DNA of 64,000 nucleotides from Diaporthe sp. PMI_573 (GCA_021399435.1 JAJTUP010000043.1:310001-374000); one strand, 5' to 3'; positions 11,193 to 22,234 are shown, counted from the first letter of the stretch. Translations and numbers: made by a program. Notes: generated by a model from the sequence alone, not told the origin.

Positions 11193-11483
11193 GTGCTAAA
11201 AAAGACATCCAAGCGCGGGATGATGGAAGTCTCAGCGTGGTGGCTGCCAAGTATATGGGGTCCCGATAATTTTGAGTGCGATGTTGCCAACGCCATGTTC
11301 CCTGCCCTCATCACGGCCCTGGGTGGCTTTGAGAATCCTTTCACTGTGGATATCGCCCTGGCCGGCGCCATCAGCCCCAAGATCGATAAAGCTCTCGAGC
11401 TGATCCTGACGGGCCCGGCGAAGGAGCTAATAGACCTAATGCAGGCCTATATTAACGCCGGCCACCATGGTGATATCTATTAA
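11193..11483 (+). CDS. Small unknown ORF, possible gene fragment
   Basis: 96 residues from an ATG. Composition is protein-like (ALITALGGFENPFTVDIALA; ELIDLMQAYINAG), but it has no domain, signal peptide or intron. It may be the 3' end of a larger broken gene. Between 11484 and 12196 only AT-rich intergenic sequence is seen. Confidence 0.3.
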   Translation: MLKKTSKRGMMEVSAWWLPSIWGPDNFECDVANAMFPALITALGGFENPFTVDIALAGAISPKIDKALELILTGPAKELIDLMQAYINAGHHGDIY

Positions 11484-12196
11484 ACCTCAATAGAATTGAG
11501 GTATAGAAGGAGCTCTTGTGGATTGGGTAACACGTTTTGGTTGACTCATTGGAGGAAAGAAGTATACTGGACGCTCTTTCTCAGGAGGACTAGCCCCCGG
11601 AGAGTCGTAGCCACTACTTCTATTTAGTGGTCAAGCTGCACCAAGACAGGGTTGTTAACGCATCGGGTTTGCACTTCATTTTGCGCGTTTTGCTCTCTGA
11701 GCTCGATTGATCTGCTGATATTTGGTGGAATACTTTGTAGCTCTCATAGGAATCATATCTAGTCAATGCATTGATTCCCTCTACTCGTTGCTCGTTGTGA
11801 CAAAATGCTTGTGTTAATTTCCAATTAGCTGGGTGTTGGAATGGGCTCGACCATGGTTGCAATGCTATGTGTGATGATTGCTTAATTATGGTCCACTACC
11901 TCGGACGTGAAAATACCCCCCAACTGTGTCGCTAATAAGAGGGCAAGGTCGGCTTTCTAAATACTCAAATGCACAGTCACAAATTTGTGCTCATGCATAA
12001 ACAATAATGAGTTTTGAAGCCCAACTGACATACTGGCCCATCCGAGAGCTCTCGACTAAGTACACTGGCGGAGTATCTAGCGAGCCGAGATTTGGATCAA
12101 GATAGCCGTCATGAAGACGAGAATGGTACTAAAGACAATAGTAACGATAAAGTATTGACCGAATAAGCCCCAGGCGCCCTTCGGAAATAGAATAAC

Positions 12197-12205
12197 TATA
12201 TAAAG
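12197..12205 (+). promoter_or_regulatory. TATA box separated from its gene
   Basis: TATATAAAG is followed by a pyrimidine-rich leader (TTCTTCGTTTTCTTC) that ends where the LTR element begins at 12261. Without the element, the leader continues at 17573 and reaches the ATG of the secreted-protein gene at 17647, about 130 bases from the TATA box. The link is inference from geometry. Confidence 0.5.
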
Positions 12206-12260
12206 CCAGCTCCATACTACTTAATATTCTTCGTTTTCTTCAATCCATTCCATTCTATAA

Positions 12261-12479
12261 TGTCGTGCTCTACAGGAGACTGATGTAGAGGGAGCTCCAC
12301 GGAATCACTACGGCTCACTGGTCACATGTTTGATATGGCCTTTGGTGTGAGTATTGTAGATATGGATCAGATTGAGTCTCTCTAAGCTATAGATGCGATG
12401 GATGCTCGTCTTAAGTAGACGGAGCGTGATCACGTGTAAATCTGGGTACGTACCGTAAGGTCCCAGATTTGGCGTGACA
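12261..12479 (-). repeat. 3' LTR
   Basis: 219 bases, TG..CA ends, identical to 17349-17567. Confidence 0.93.
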
Positions 12480-12719
12480 GATGCCGGGAACAAAAACGAA
12501 AAGCTACTGTCCCCAGTAGCAGCTATCTAAATCTGTAAAGTCGCGAAATTGCTCCATAGCTATAGGGTATCCAGCTCAGATCCACCATGTTTAGAGAGGA
12601 ATAGTTAGGAAATGAAACGATCGTCGCCAGACAATCCAAAAGAGGAAAGCCTAAAATAAAAGTGGATCCAGGATCCTTGAGAAAGCAATAACGTCGAAAA
12701 ATCCCTCGCAAGTCGTAAC

Positions 12720-15404
12720 CTACTTGCGAAGAACATTCTTCAACAGTTCATCACGATTCAGTCCCTTCCGCTTAAGGTAGCGGTCCATCAGACCAGGGAC
12801 GTCCTCGTTCAGCATGTCCTCGTCCTGCCAAGTATCCTCCTTGTCGGAGTATCCCTTCCAGATGAACACGGAATTGAAGCTTTGGCTGCTGACGGCGCTT
12901 GGTCACGCTGTGGTCGACCAGGCGGTCAATTTCCCAGAATTCTTCATCGGTGATATTGTCGATGAGAATTGGAGGCGGTCGAGGCTGTTCCCGTCCAAAG
13001 GGGTCCTTCCCTTGGACCGGCTTCCATAACTGGGCTGCCGAGATGACTGGATGAATTCTCCATGTCTTTGGAAGATCAAGCTTGAATGCTTGAGGGGAGA
13101 TCTCCTTGAGGACCTTGAAGGGTCCTGCCCTCTGCAGATCGACCTTCTTCTTCTTTTCCCGAGAGACGTGGTATCCTTGATGCAATCGGATATACACTTC
13201 GTCTCCGACCTGAATATTCACTGGACGGTGCTTCTGATCATATCTCTGCTTGTTCAAGATAGCAGCGATGTCGATAAGCATCTTGGCCTCGCGCTGGCGG
13301 GCGATTCGGAGGACATTCAAGGCACTCGGGTCCATCGGCTTATCACGTTCAACCTTGTCTGTGACGACGTCAAGCACAGACAGAGGTTTGAAGCCATATA
13401 CAAGCTCATTCGGAGAGCAACCGATGACCTCCGCCTTGGAATTGTTGAGATGGTGCTGCAGGGCAGGCAGCATCTCGACCCACGACAGGTTGTGATTCGT
13501 GGTCACATGATACCTGATGGCTATTTCGATGGTCTGATTCTTCCGTTCAGAATGACCATCTGTTTGCGGGTGGTACGCAGTAGCCATGAGGAATATCGTT
13601 CCGGTGATGCGGAACATCTCACGCCACAATCGTGAGGTGAATTTCGGATCGCGGTCGCTGATCATCCTTCGCGGAAGACCCCAATCGGCGAGCTGTAGCG
13701 ATCGAATCAAGATTCTGCCCCAGGTAGAAGCCTTATATGTCTTGTGGCCAACAAGTATCAAGGTCTTCTTGGAGAAAGGGCAGGTGACCGTACACATACT
13801 ATCCAGGACAGGATAGCCTTCTTCGGCCCACATTGTGTTGACTGATGGTACCTCTGGTAGGTCAGTCACAAAGTCGAGGGCTATAGTGTGAAACGGTCGG
13901 GGGAAGACAGAGAGCGGACGCAGTTCGCCAAGAGGTGGCTGTCGGTCAACGCTATTCTGTTTACAAGCCGGGCAGTGATCAATGTACTGTCGGACTCGTC
14001 GAGAGAGTTGTCGAATTTGGAACCCGTCTAGTTCCTCGATCATTCTCTTGGCACCGAAATGGTGCTTCTGATCATGAGCGCTGCGAAGCACTTCATGAAG
14101 ACACGACTTAGGTACGCACAGGCGGCGGACTCCATGCCAGTCAACATGCCACAGCAACCCTTTCTTGTCGAGGTTCCAAGATGCAAGCCGGATCTTAGGC
14201 TTGCGCCGCTGTCGAGTCCTGCGGTAAGCCTTCTTGGCTTTACGCGAGAGCTTCAGATCTTTGGGTGCATCTGGGAGTCGTCCGACTTCGGTTAGGTACT
14301 GGATGATGTTGTGGAGTCGGCGGTCTGATTTGTATCCGATGAGAATCCGCTGTTCGAAGTCTCTGTCCATCTCCACATCGACGTGGCCAACGAAGGGTCT
14401 TCGGGCATCAACGTCAAGCTCATCGAAATCGCTTTCTGCAGCAGTGCGATAGCTGAGTTGAGAGATGGGTAGTCGTGATAGAGCATCTGGCACTACGTTC
14501 AGTATGCCAGGGATGTGAAAAATCTGGAGTGAAAACTGCGACAGATAATTCGCGGCGTCGGCGAGCTTCAGGTTCGCCTTGTTCAGATCCATGGTGTTCA
14601 GGGAGGTATGCATGATGATGCCCTTTGAAGCAGCATGGTCTGTAACGATGTTCGTTGGGTGATGGTTCGATTGGATCATCACTCTGAACTTGCGGACGGC
14701 CCAGGCTACGGCAGCTACTTCAGCTTCGGTCGACCCATACCGTTTTTCTGTGGCAGAAGTCAATCGCGACATGAAGGCGATTGGCAGTAGCTTGGATTGT
14801 GGGATATCCTTGCCAGGGATACTTGTTCCGTCCCATTCTTCCTGAAGTTGGAAGAGATAAAGTCCGAAGCCTTCCTTGCAGGCGTCGACTTTAATGAAGA
14901 GGGGTCTAGTCGGATCATGATGCCATAGTGTAAATTGGCGGCTGAGGAAGCTCTTCAGATCATTGAAGGCGGCGATCTCATCGGCCGTCGGATCAAAAGA
15001 GACTTCGGAAGCGCGCTGTTTACGAACTGGCTTCGAGAGTCCGGTTGTGATGACATTGTCTTCTCGTGCCTTACGAAGAAGACGTGCCTTGCGCTCATTC
15101 AGGGGTTTGGCCCGGATATCAAACCATGGAATCCCAGAACGGAGGAATCCGGCCATACCGAGGAATGTTTCGAGCGCTGAGAGGGACTTCGGAAATTCGA
15201 TCTTGGCGAATGCATCGAGCCTCTCGTTCGTTCTGGAAATGCCTTGGCCATCGACGTTGTAGCCAAGGAGCTTGATGCGTGGATAGCCGGCGAAAGACTT
15301 CGCTGCGGCTATCTTAACCCTATTTTGTTCTAGGATCTTCAAGACTGTCTCGAGGTGCTGTTGATGCTCCTCAAAAGTCTTGGAAAAGATGACAATGGTT
15401 GTCC
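12720..15404 (-). pseudogene. Gypsy pol remnant: RT thumb, RNase H, integrase, chromodomain
   Basis: The frame opens at a deletion junction near 15400 with VIFSKTFEEHQQHLETVLKI, the stretch right after the YVDD box, so the RT palm is lost. Next come RT connection (LLGYNVDGQGI), RNase H (VDACKEGFG, STEAEVAAVAWAV, DALSRL), the HHCC finger (H..H, CPAC) and the integrase with D (LDFVTDLP), D (SDRDPKF) and E (HPQTDGHSERKNQ). A C-terminal chromodomain (EEFWEIDRLVDH) runs into a frameshift near 12870. It continues in the next frame as FIWKGYSDKEDTW and ends at a TAG at 12720. The chromodomain normally targets integration to modified chromatin. The copy cannot encode active RT. Confidence 0.85.
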
Positions 15405-17225
15405 CTGTTGGGGAGCATGGCCACCTTCTGCATCTCTGGATTGTGCGACGTGAGTCTCCGAGCCTGAAGCCGGTTTACGCCCTTCAGGCCTCTCATGCAC
15501 GGTGTCCAGCTTTTGAGAGATGCTGTGTAGAACCTTCATCATCTGTTGTCCCAGATCCTCATCCTCCGCGACTGAGGAAAAGGATAACCGACTTTCATAA
15601 CGGCTATGAGAAGCTGTTGAAGCCGGATGGGAATGAGATGAATTAGGAGCTGGGATTTGTTGTCGACGAGATCGTGAACGTCGAGACTGTCCCTGATCCG
15701 AGTCTTCCAGAGGGCTTTGGCCTCTGTCTGGACGAACGTTCGAGTCGTTTGACTCTGCAAGTAGTGAAACGTAATTTCGAGACGTAGAAGACCGGGGCTG
15801 CTCGTATGGATCATCTTCTCTTGATGGGATGTCAGAGCTAGCAGGGTCCCCTGAAGGATCCTTTGATCTAGTTGACTTCCTGGTGCGGGAGCCTTGTTGA
15901 GAAACAAGCCCGCTAGCTGATCCTCTACCACGTCGAGAACTAGCTCGTGTGTTAGGGCTATCAGCTGTGTGTCCCTGCGTAATAGTCTGATTTGAAGTAT
16001 CTTGGCGTGAAGCCGATCCTCCAGTAGACTGAGTCCTCCTGCCTCGTTTGGGAGCAGTGGAAGTTCCACGGCCGCGAGCCGAGGCTGCGTTGCCGCGTGT
16101 TCCGCTACTAGCTTCACGAGCTGAAGTGCTAGCCCGCGCTAACGTTGAGTCGCCGCGGGTTGTCTGGGGTGGCGGCCTCATCGGCTGCTTGCCCCTTGCC
16201 TTATCAGTCATGGGAGGAGTTGGTTCTTGTCCGCTGTGAAGAGGAGTGGCTTCCGATCGTTGCCGGACGGATGTGTCGGCAACAGCAGAAGCGACTTCTG
16301 CGTGGCCTGGTACGGCTGTTGCGGCAGATGAATCGACAGAGATCAGACTGGAGTTACCAGAGGGAATCCTTGATGAATAGGTCGTGTAGGCCGGCTGTGG
16401 CGGCTGTAGTTGACCTTGGTGACGTAGATCGGGAGCTTCAGGATGGTGGGAGTCGGTAGCTTCGATAGCTGGAGCCGAGCTGCTGTTCTCACTGAAGCTC
16501 CGGAGAGTTTCCGAGGAATTAGATGAGGTCGGGCCTGATCGTGTGTTCCTGGAAGCTAGGCTGCTGTCCTGGTCGGCAGTTGCGTTGCCGGTGGACGCGG
16601 AATTTGGAAGGGATGATGAGGTCGGAGGCCGCCCAGAGCGTGATTTCCGACTTCTTCTGTCGATCTTAGATTGTGATCGACCTTTTGTTCCTTGCAGCGA
16701 TGGTCCTACTTCTGGTGAGACTTCCCTAAACGGGGATAACTCGTAGTCAGGAGGGTCGCCAGTCGGCAGATCCCTCTGTGGCTGAGACAAGTCTTGTTCC
16801 GAAGAGGTATAGGTCTGAGCAGAAGTTTCTTCGGCTTGTGGCTGACAGAAAGGGGCAGCAGGTAAGATCGTGAGGCCTCCAAAGAATCCTTGTGATCTGG
16901 CCTTATGGATGATCTTCTGTACCTTGTGCCACGTCTGTCTAACCACGGTTGGGTCAACTGGTCCCCAATGACCTGGAAAAGGAGGTTCCTCGAACACAGG
17001 TGATGGCTGACGCTCGTATTCCTGTGTTGAGTCGTTGATACGCCAGTGAGACAGAGAGTGGACGTCTGACAGAACGTCTGGATCTGTGCCTTTGCGCGGA
17101 AACAACGGGAAACCTGGATTTTCCGAGAAGAAAGCATGTAAATGCCGGACGATGATGAGATCTTGGTCGCTGACGACAGGAGCGTGCTTCGTTCTTTGTC
17201 GTCGTGATGTGCCTTGAGCGCTCAT
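15339..17225 (-). CDS. Gag-like ORF, truncated by internal deletion
   Basis: 628 codons from an ATG 124 bases inside the 5' LTR. Residues 1-130 are structured (VSDQDLIIVRHLHAFFSENP; FPGHWGPVDPTVVRQTW); residues about 140-560 are a long Ser/Thr/Arg/Gly-rich low-complexity region. A helix (LGQQMMKVLHSISQKLDTV) follows and may be the start of the capsid. No capsid core, zinc knuckle or protease is present. The last 20 codons read the RT sequence in the wrong frame, which places the deletion junction near 15400. It overlaps the pol frame by a few dozen bases. Confidence 0.7.
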   Translation of the reverse strand: MSAQGTSRRQRTKHAPVVSDQDLIIVRHLHAFFSENPGFPLFPRKGTDPDVLSDVHSLSHWRINDSTQEYERQPSPVFEEPPFPGHWGPVDPTVVRQTWHKVQKIIHKARSQGFFGGLTILPAAPFCQPQAEETSAQTYTSSEQDLSQPQRDLPTGDPPDYELSPFREVSPEVGPSLQGTKGRSQSKIDRRSRKSRSGRPPTSSSLPNSASTGNATADQDSSLASRNTRSGPTSSNSSETLRSFSENSSSAPAIEATDSHHPEAPDLRHQGQLQPPQPAYTTYSSRIPSGNSSLISVDSSAATAVPGHAEVASAVADTSVRQRSEATPLHSGQEPTPPMTDKARGKQPMRPPPQTTRGDSTLARASTSAREASSGTRGNAASARGRGTSTAPKRGRRTQSTGGSASRQDTSNQTITQGHTADSPNTRASSRRGRGSASGLVSQQGSRTRKSTRSKDPSGDPASSDIPSREDDPYEQPRSSTSRNYVSLLAESNDSNVRPDRGQSPLEDSDQGQSRRSRSRRQQIPAPNSSHSHPASTASHSRYESRLSFSSVAEDEDLGQQMMKVLHSISQKLDTVHERPEGRKPASGSETHVAQSRDAEGGHAPQQGQPLSSFPRLLRSINSTSRQS

Positions 17226-17348
17226 GTCTTCGAAGGCAGGAACTTGTGTGTGAAGTTCGTATCAAGGATAAGGTGGAAAGAGAAGAATAGATGATATTCG
17301 CAGCGGTTGAGGGTCCTTCACGAAAGAACCAGAATTGTAGCTACCATT

Positions 17349-17567
17349 TGTCGTGCTCTACAGGAGACTGATGTAGAGGGAGCTCCACGGAATCACTACG
17401 GCTCACTGGTCACATGTTTGATATGGCCTTTGGTGTGAGTATTGTAGATATGGATCAGATTGAGTCTCTCTAAGCTATAGATGCGATGGATGCTCGTCTT
17501 AAGTAGACGGAGCGTGATCACGTGTAAATCTGGGTACGTACCGTAAGGTCCCAGATTTGGCGTGACA
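17349..17567 (-). repeat. 5' LTR
   Basis: 219 bases, identical to the copy at 12261-12479. Confidence 0.93.
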
Positions 17568-17646
17568 GATAATCTGGGTTCAGCATTGCCCTGCTCAATT
17601 AAACTTTTATCCTCGAGATCAAATACTGCAGGTCTAACAAGAGAAA

Positions 17647-17889
17647 ATGTATACTGCCTCTATTCTTGTCGGGCTTGTTGCATTGAACCTTGTAGCATCC
17701 GAGTCGTGCGTTACCAACACTTGGGGCTGTGGTGGCGGTCATCCCGTCATTACCGATCGCGATGGTAACGAAGCTCTAGACGGGTCTATGTATATATGTG
17801 ACTTCAAAGGACAGTGGCAACTTTCTGCGGTTTGTGGTGCCACTACTTATTGCGTTCTAAGCCAAGATGGACCTTATTGTTCCCCATAA
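17647..17889 (+). CDS. Small cysteine-rich secreted protein
   Basis: 80 residues, single exon. Residues 1-18 are a clear signal peptide (MYTASILVGLVALNLVAS); the mature part of about 60 residues has six cysteines (SC, WGC, IC, VC, YC, YC), enough for three disulfides. Size, secretion and cysteine content are those of fungal effector-like or antimicrobial-like proteins, but no named family was recognised. The gene lies 80 bases downstream of the LTR element. Its likely TATA box sits on the far side of that element, so its expression is probably altered or driven from the LTR. The coding frame is intact. Confidence 0.7.
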   Translation: MYTASILVGLVALNLVASESCVTNTWGCGGGHPVITDRDGNEALDGSMYICDFKGQWQLSAVCGATTYCVLSQDGPYCSP

Positions 17890-18423
17890 CTATACTCTTT
17901 GTCGATTAGTAGGCTATGCCTTTCTCTTAGCGTCGTGAAAGACCCTGCAAATCAATATAAGCCGTCTTTCTGTTCTAGAATCAAAGAAATTGGACTCATC
18001 CTATATTTTTATCTGAGAGGGTGCAATGTATATGCGACCGTATATATTCCCTTTAATTTTTTAAAGCGGATATTCGTGTAACGTAGTTGGGCACCCAGCT
18101 AGACAGTTTTACTAAATCTACCAACTTGCACAGTAACAAACTCCGTCGCGTCTGCTGCGTCTAGACAGTTAAAAAAACATTACTCACCCATTCATGTGCA
18201 ATGATGACGCGGTCCGCCGCAAAGGGAGACCGTATTGGATCGGCCCTGTTGCGAAGCCCGCGTGAAGCTTGAATTGAGTTTCGCCCGGCGACACAGGTCT
18301 TATCTTGTTCAAACATCACTTCAACGTTTCTGCGATAATCTACCCCTTCCGGATTTTGTGACGGCTTCGCGACTTACGAATCCTATCCCACGATCCGCCA
18401 AGTTTCACCTGCAAAGAGTTGTT
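17890..18423. other. No gene recognised
   Basis: 3' flank of the secreted-protein gene and AT-rich sequence. The string GCGGTCCGCCGC at 18211-18222 resembles the half-palindrome found in the two pogo elements. No supported gene. Confidence 0.35.
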
Positions 18424-18635
18424 ATGGCACTTGATTCTCGCACTCCTGAGGTTACTCGAATCATAGCATCGGCATTAGTGCTGGATGCATTCCCCCCTAG
18501 TATGCACCGTAAGTCGAACCCTTGTCGTTGAATTTGGCCTGTTCTACCCTCCCTTGCAGATTTCTGCCCAAAAGACGTGTTTCGGGTCATTTACAAGCAT
18601 ATCATCGGACAATTGCGTACTATAATCCATTAATC
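18424..18635 (+). CDS. Short two-exon fragment, unknown
   Basis: Exons 18424-18508 and 18560-18635 flank a 51-base intron (GTAAGT..TTGCAG). Together they encode a 53-residue peptide with start MALDSRTPEVTRI and end YKHIIGQLRTIIH. The splice sites are canonical, so this is probably the 5' end of a real gene whose rest has been lost. No domain is recognisable. Confidence 0.3.
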
Positions 18636-19037
18636 ATTCTCATCACTGTCGGAAAACCCATTAGTCGAAGAGTTGGGTCATTTTCTTGCATCATCGCTAA
18701 GAGCCGGGACATGCATACACTCAAAGACCCCCCTTGCGGTGGTTTGAGAGCTTTGATCTAACCAAGTTTCTCTTCGAACAACGCCAGGCATATAACTACT
18801 GCCTCTTTTCTCCCATCTCTCGCTTCTCATATTCCGCCACCTCACTAGATTGATACAATTCTTTGTGTAGCGCCCACGCACCCAGCGAGGTGGAAAGTAT
18901 CAGCAGTACCCATCAGTTCACTGGATGAAGCGTTGAGAAGTTGAATTGTCTCCATCTTGAATTCCAACCATACTCCCGTAAGAGAAAAGCAAAGGCGATA
19001 TTCACAAGCGAAAACAATACAACGGAATGTAAGAAAA
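18636..19037. other. No gene recognised
   Basis: 3' flank of the minus-strand C2H2 gene; only short frames. Confidence 0.35.
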
Positions 19038-19634
19038 TTACACTGCTCTGGATCTGCCATACTGCGCGTGACGTCTTAAGTGGCCATTACGTGCGGTCGC
19101 ACGTGTAAACTCTGCCCTACAATGTGGGCAGCTGAACTTAGGTGCCTGTTCGGACTTTTCTCGCTGGTGGCGAATGAGGTTGCTGCACGTGGAGAACTGA
19201 CGGCCGTTACAGCCGTGTTCCCAACACTGTGGCCTGGGCTTGCGGGCAAACTTCTTGCTGTGCCGAGAACCTCCCTTAATTTGCGTAGTTGAGATATGGT
19301 TGCCATTGGCCGAAAAGGCATCATTGGAAATGAATCTACCACGTGAATTAATTTCAAAGTCATTAAATACCAGTACAACTGACTATAAGTACCCATAATA
19401 CGAGGGAATGAAGGCTGGATTTAAGCAAGATAGGTATATGTATGGTTGTTGATAATATGGGTTAGGGATTAAAGTTTGGTTTGGGATCGTAAACGGTGGA
19501 GCATAGCTTAGAGCTGTCCCATCTTCAGCGGCAGTTATTGGGCTGACAAGCTTGGCCAGTGGGTCGTGAAATGAAACTTGAGGTCCCTGAGATTCGGCTG
19601 TTGCCTGGTCCCGCTGCCACTGCCCTGCAACCAT
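19038..19634 (-). CDS. C2H2 zinc finger protein, two exons
   Basis: Exon 1 is 19634-19393 and exon 2 is 19335-19038, with a 57-base intron (GTACTT..GGTAG); joined they give 179 residues in one frame. The N-terminal half is Pro/Tyr-rich ([12 protein letters not shown]). The C-terminal half has a basic linker ([15 protein letters not shown]) and a C-x4-C..H type finger ([20 protein letters not shown]). A second finger ([20 protein letters not shown]) follows. The GRQFST.SNL.RHQREKS pattern is characteristic of a group of fungal C2H2 proteins. It probably binds DNA in the nucleus; targets are unknown. AT-rich sequence upstream (19635-20050) is the likely promoter. Confidence 0.75.
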
Positions 19635-20050
19635 AGTTATTGAATCTTGCTGCTAGTAATAGGAATGTTGTATGGTTGTTGGCTTGCCTTTATTGAATTT
19701 GTTACTAACAAGTAAAGAGTGATACTGTAGGATAGAAAAAGAAGACGATTGAACGAGAGTAACCCTGCAATACTTGTAGTTATATATACAGTACTCTAGA
19801 TACTGTACCACTTTTGCTCATCGCAGGTTCAATCACAACCCGCAGTGCTGTACTGTACTTACATATTACGATTTAGGCACAATGAGAAAAGACATTGCAA
19901 GTCCAATGAATGTAAAGTACGTACTATTAATCAGGCGTTGGTGTAAAGAGGGCATCCAAACAGAAATATCACAGTACTTCTCAAAAGTAGCCATGAACTA
20001 ATAAGCGGAGCAACAATCTCTTCCGACGACAAAAGGCATTCAGAATGCGT

Positions 20051-20497
20051 ATATAGTTACAATCTGAAACGCCAAGCCATCCCCTTCCACACACCCCCGA
20101 ATGTCCTCATGCCTCGTGTGGGCATTCCCAATTTCATCATGTTTATCGAGCGAGCTTCGAGAGGGTTAAACAAACCGCCGCCGGAAAGACCTTCGCGCTC
20201 TACATCCAATGGCGCTTCAGCCGAGGTGCTACCAACAGAATGGTCTGCCAGACTGAGGATGTTGAACCCTGATCTCTTCCTGCACTCCGAGGTGCGCTCG
20301 GATTTCCTGGTTCCCTTTATCCTCAGGGTGGCGCACGTCCTGAGAGGGAGCTCCAGGTTCCGGCGTCTCTTCTGGTGCCGAAAGGCCTTCTTGACTTCCT
20401 GGGCGTTCAAGGAGGTTTGGGGTTGGCGAGGCCTAATTCCCGGGCTCACGATGGAGGTCGACTGTAATTGAGGCGATCACAGGAAAAGACCTCCGGG
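20051..20497. other. Overlapping ORFs on both strands, no assignment
   Basis: A 130-codon minus frame (20057-20449) and a 120-codon plus frame (20109-20471) overlap. Neither has splice sites or a domain, and they cannot both be genes. The minus frame has a basic N-terminal half; the plus frame is rich in Arg/Leu. Confidence 0.25.
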
Positions 20498-20805
20498 GCT
20501 GGTAATTACCAAGTTGAGATGAGGCACAACAATTTTGTCATCAAAGCCTCGGTCCCGATAACCGTTGTGAGATACAGCTACCACACCATAATTACAAGTA
20601 AGCTCTGCTCTAACTTTAATCTCTTCTCAGGTCAACGATGCTGGAAACCCTGGCAAGCTGAGGGTCACGTATTTGGAGGGTACTGCGGAAGATGGTTTAG
20701 GGCACCTGGCGCGCTAAGATGAAGACCACAGAAGCTTGAGCACAACGACGAATAAAACAAGAATTTTTGGTGAGGCATGAAATAAGGAAACGGGTTATTC
20801 GCACT
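20498..20805 (+). repeat. Dispersed coding fragment, inverted partner at 55 kb
   Basis: About 300 bases match 55058-55362 on the opposite strand. The match covers a frame reading NYQVEMRHNNFVIKASVP and an intron-like TCTAACTTTAATCTCTTCTCAG. It then covers GATGCTGGAAACCCTGGCAA and 3' sequence around CAAGAATTTTTGGTGAGGCA. The copies differ at roughly one base in five to ten. Both are pieces of one unrecognised gene. Confidence 0.7.
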
Positions 20806-20860
20806 GTGTGAAGAACGTCGCTCTCGAATCCGCACCATCTGCTTCGGCTCGCACCAAACG

Positions 20861-21351
20861 ATGCCTGTGACGTTGTCCTCCTCATCTTGGGTGAAGCGAT
20901 ACCAGCAGCCCTCCTTCTCCAGCCAGTCTAATGTCGCCTGGGTCGGTGTATTTTTTACAGTATTTCCATGGTCAGGATGTACAGAGCGATTCTCTAAAAT
21001 ATATCTAGAGAGCTCTCAAACCTTAAATACATCCTGCTCCGCGGCCAGAGTGAGGCTAGGATTGATCGATAGAGGAAAGGCCCACGAACACTTCTGTGAT
21101 AGATGCGGAAACCACTTCCCGACCAGGGAAGAATTGACGAAACATCACCGTCAACCAAAGGGTTGCAGTTAAACCTCGAGGAGGGCGACCCACTCGGCCC
21201 AAGACTCGGGCTCAGTTCGAAAGAATATGAATTGTTGAGGAACATATCCGGCAGTTTGATTTCATGGGACAACCTGTGGAAAATCCTATTCCCAAATCGC
21301 CAAGATATTCCTAAGCCTTGTGTGTACCTAAATTTATTCCCCATATTATAG
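20861..21351 (+). pseudogene. Frameshifted C2H2 protein relic
   Basis: The plus frame reads HEHFCDRCGNHFPTREELTK, a C2H2 finger with C-x2-C and H..C ends, then stops at 21172. The adjacent frame continues without a break as LNLEEGDPLGPRLGLSSKEY and WDNLWKILFPNRQDIP, stopping at 21351. A short helix ending LWKILFP is typical after the finger in this fungal C2H2 group. One inserted or deleted base near 21165-21170 therefore splits the gene. The upstream frame from 20861 is of doubtful coding value. Confidence 0.5.
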
Positions 21352-22234
21352 TTACCCCTCACTCTATAGATCGTGAGGTCTATGAGACGGCTTGGCAGCG
21401 CCTCTAGGAGAAGTTTTTAGACTAGACGGCCATCCTTATCTTAATCTTGCCTTCAAGGCACCATAGGCTGCAGGCAACCAGCATGAGAATCCGAAAACTA
21501 GGTTTTAAGCGAAGCAGTTCAGTGCCAACTTCGCAGGTGATGATACAGACGTTGTCCCCGGGAAAGAGGTCAAAACAGCGGCTTCTATTGGTCACTCGAC
21601 GGAATACAGTGGGAAAAACAGTCGGAAAAGAAAGGCTAAATGATACTTGACAATAAGGCTAAGGATGCCGAGATCAAGCGGTTGAAGGCCGAGGTTCTAT
21701 TGAGTTCTATATTTGGTGGCATAATAGTATTCAGTATCGGAAACATACCCTATAGGTGGTCATGTCGGGGGTTTATGGCACCCTGAGAGAGGTTGTCCAG
21801 TACTTAAGGGGTCGAACTCTCCGCGAGACATTTCATCAGCACCATCACATTCTCACCTGTATACAGTGCTACGTGCTCACTCTTCGTTTTACAAACAAAC
21901 TTAGGCGGACACTCATTTCGGCCTATCCACAGTAGTACTTTACTATGAAGAAAAACTCTATAGTAGAGTTGGCCAAGGACTTATTTGTTAAACCGAACAA
22001 GACCGGCGGCAGAAAGAGGAAGAAGCACTGCAAGGAGTTGCAAATAGTCGACGGGTAGATAATGCTGATTCAAATGTAAACATCTTTATTGAAACCTCAT
22101 GAAAGCTATTTCTGTCGGTTAAGATAATGGACATGAAGTGGAATGGTGTGAGTTTTAAGGTTTATCTCGCTAGCCGAGAGCCCTATTTTCGCTGTCCGAA
22201 GCCCCTTTGGACTAGTGGTTATTCCGGCGTCCGA
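21352..22234. other. No gene recognised
   Basis: Short frames only; one short plus frame reads MKKNSIVELAKDLFVKPNK. No terminal repeat of a transposon was found here. Confidence 0.3.

Larger units (their letters stand above)
12261..17567 (-). mobile_element. Ty3/gypsy chromovirus, internally deleted, identical LTRs
   Basis: 5,307 bases bounded by two 219-base LTRs that begin TGTCGTGC and end GCGTGACA and show no difference between copies. The flanks read TATAA (left) and GATAA (right), a near-perfect 5-base target duplication. Transcription is on the minus strand: 5' LTR at 17349-17567, gag-like ORF, pol, 3' LTR at 12261-12479. TGGTAGC lies two bases inside the 5' LTR and could be a primer-binding site; no clear polypurine tract was seen. 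Identical LTRs indicate a recent insertion, yet the copy lacks most of gag, the protease and the reverse-transcriptase palm. It must have been mobilised by another element's proteins, or lost these by a later deletion. Confidence 0.9.

Noticed and set aside
15380..17137. Several plus-strand and other-frame ORFs over the LTR element
   Set aside because: They are shadows of the gag-like and pol frames.
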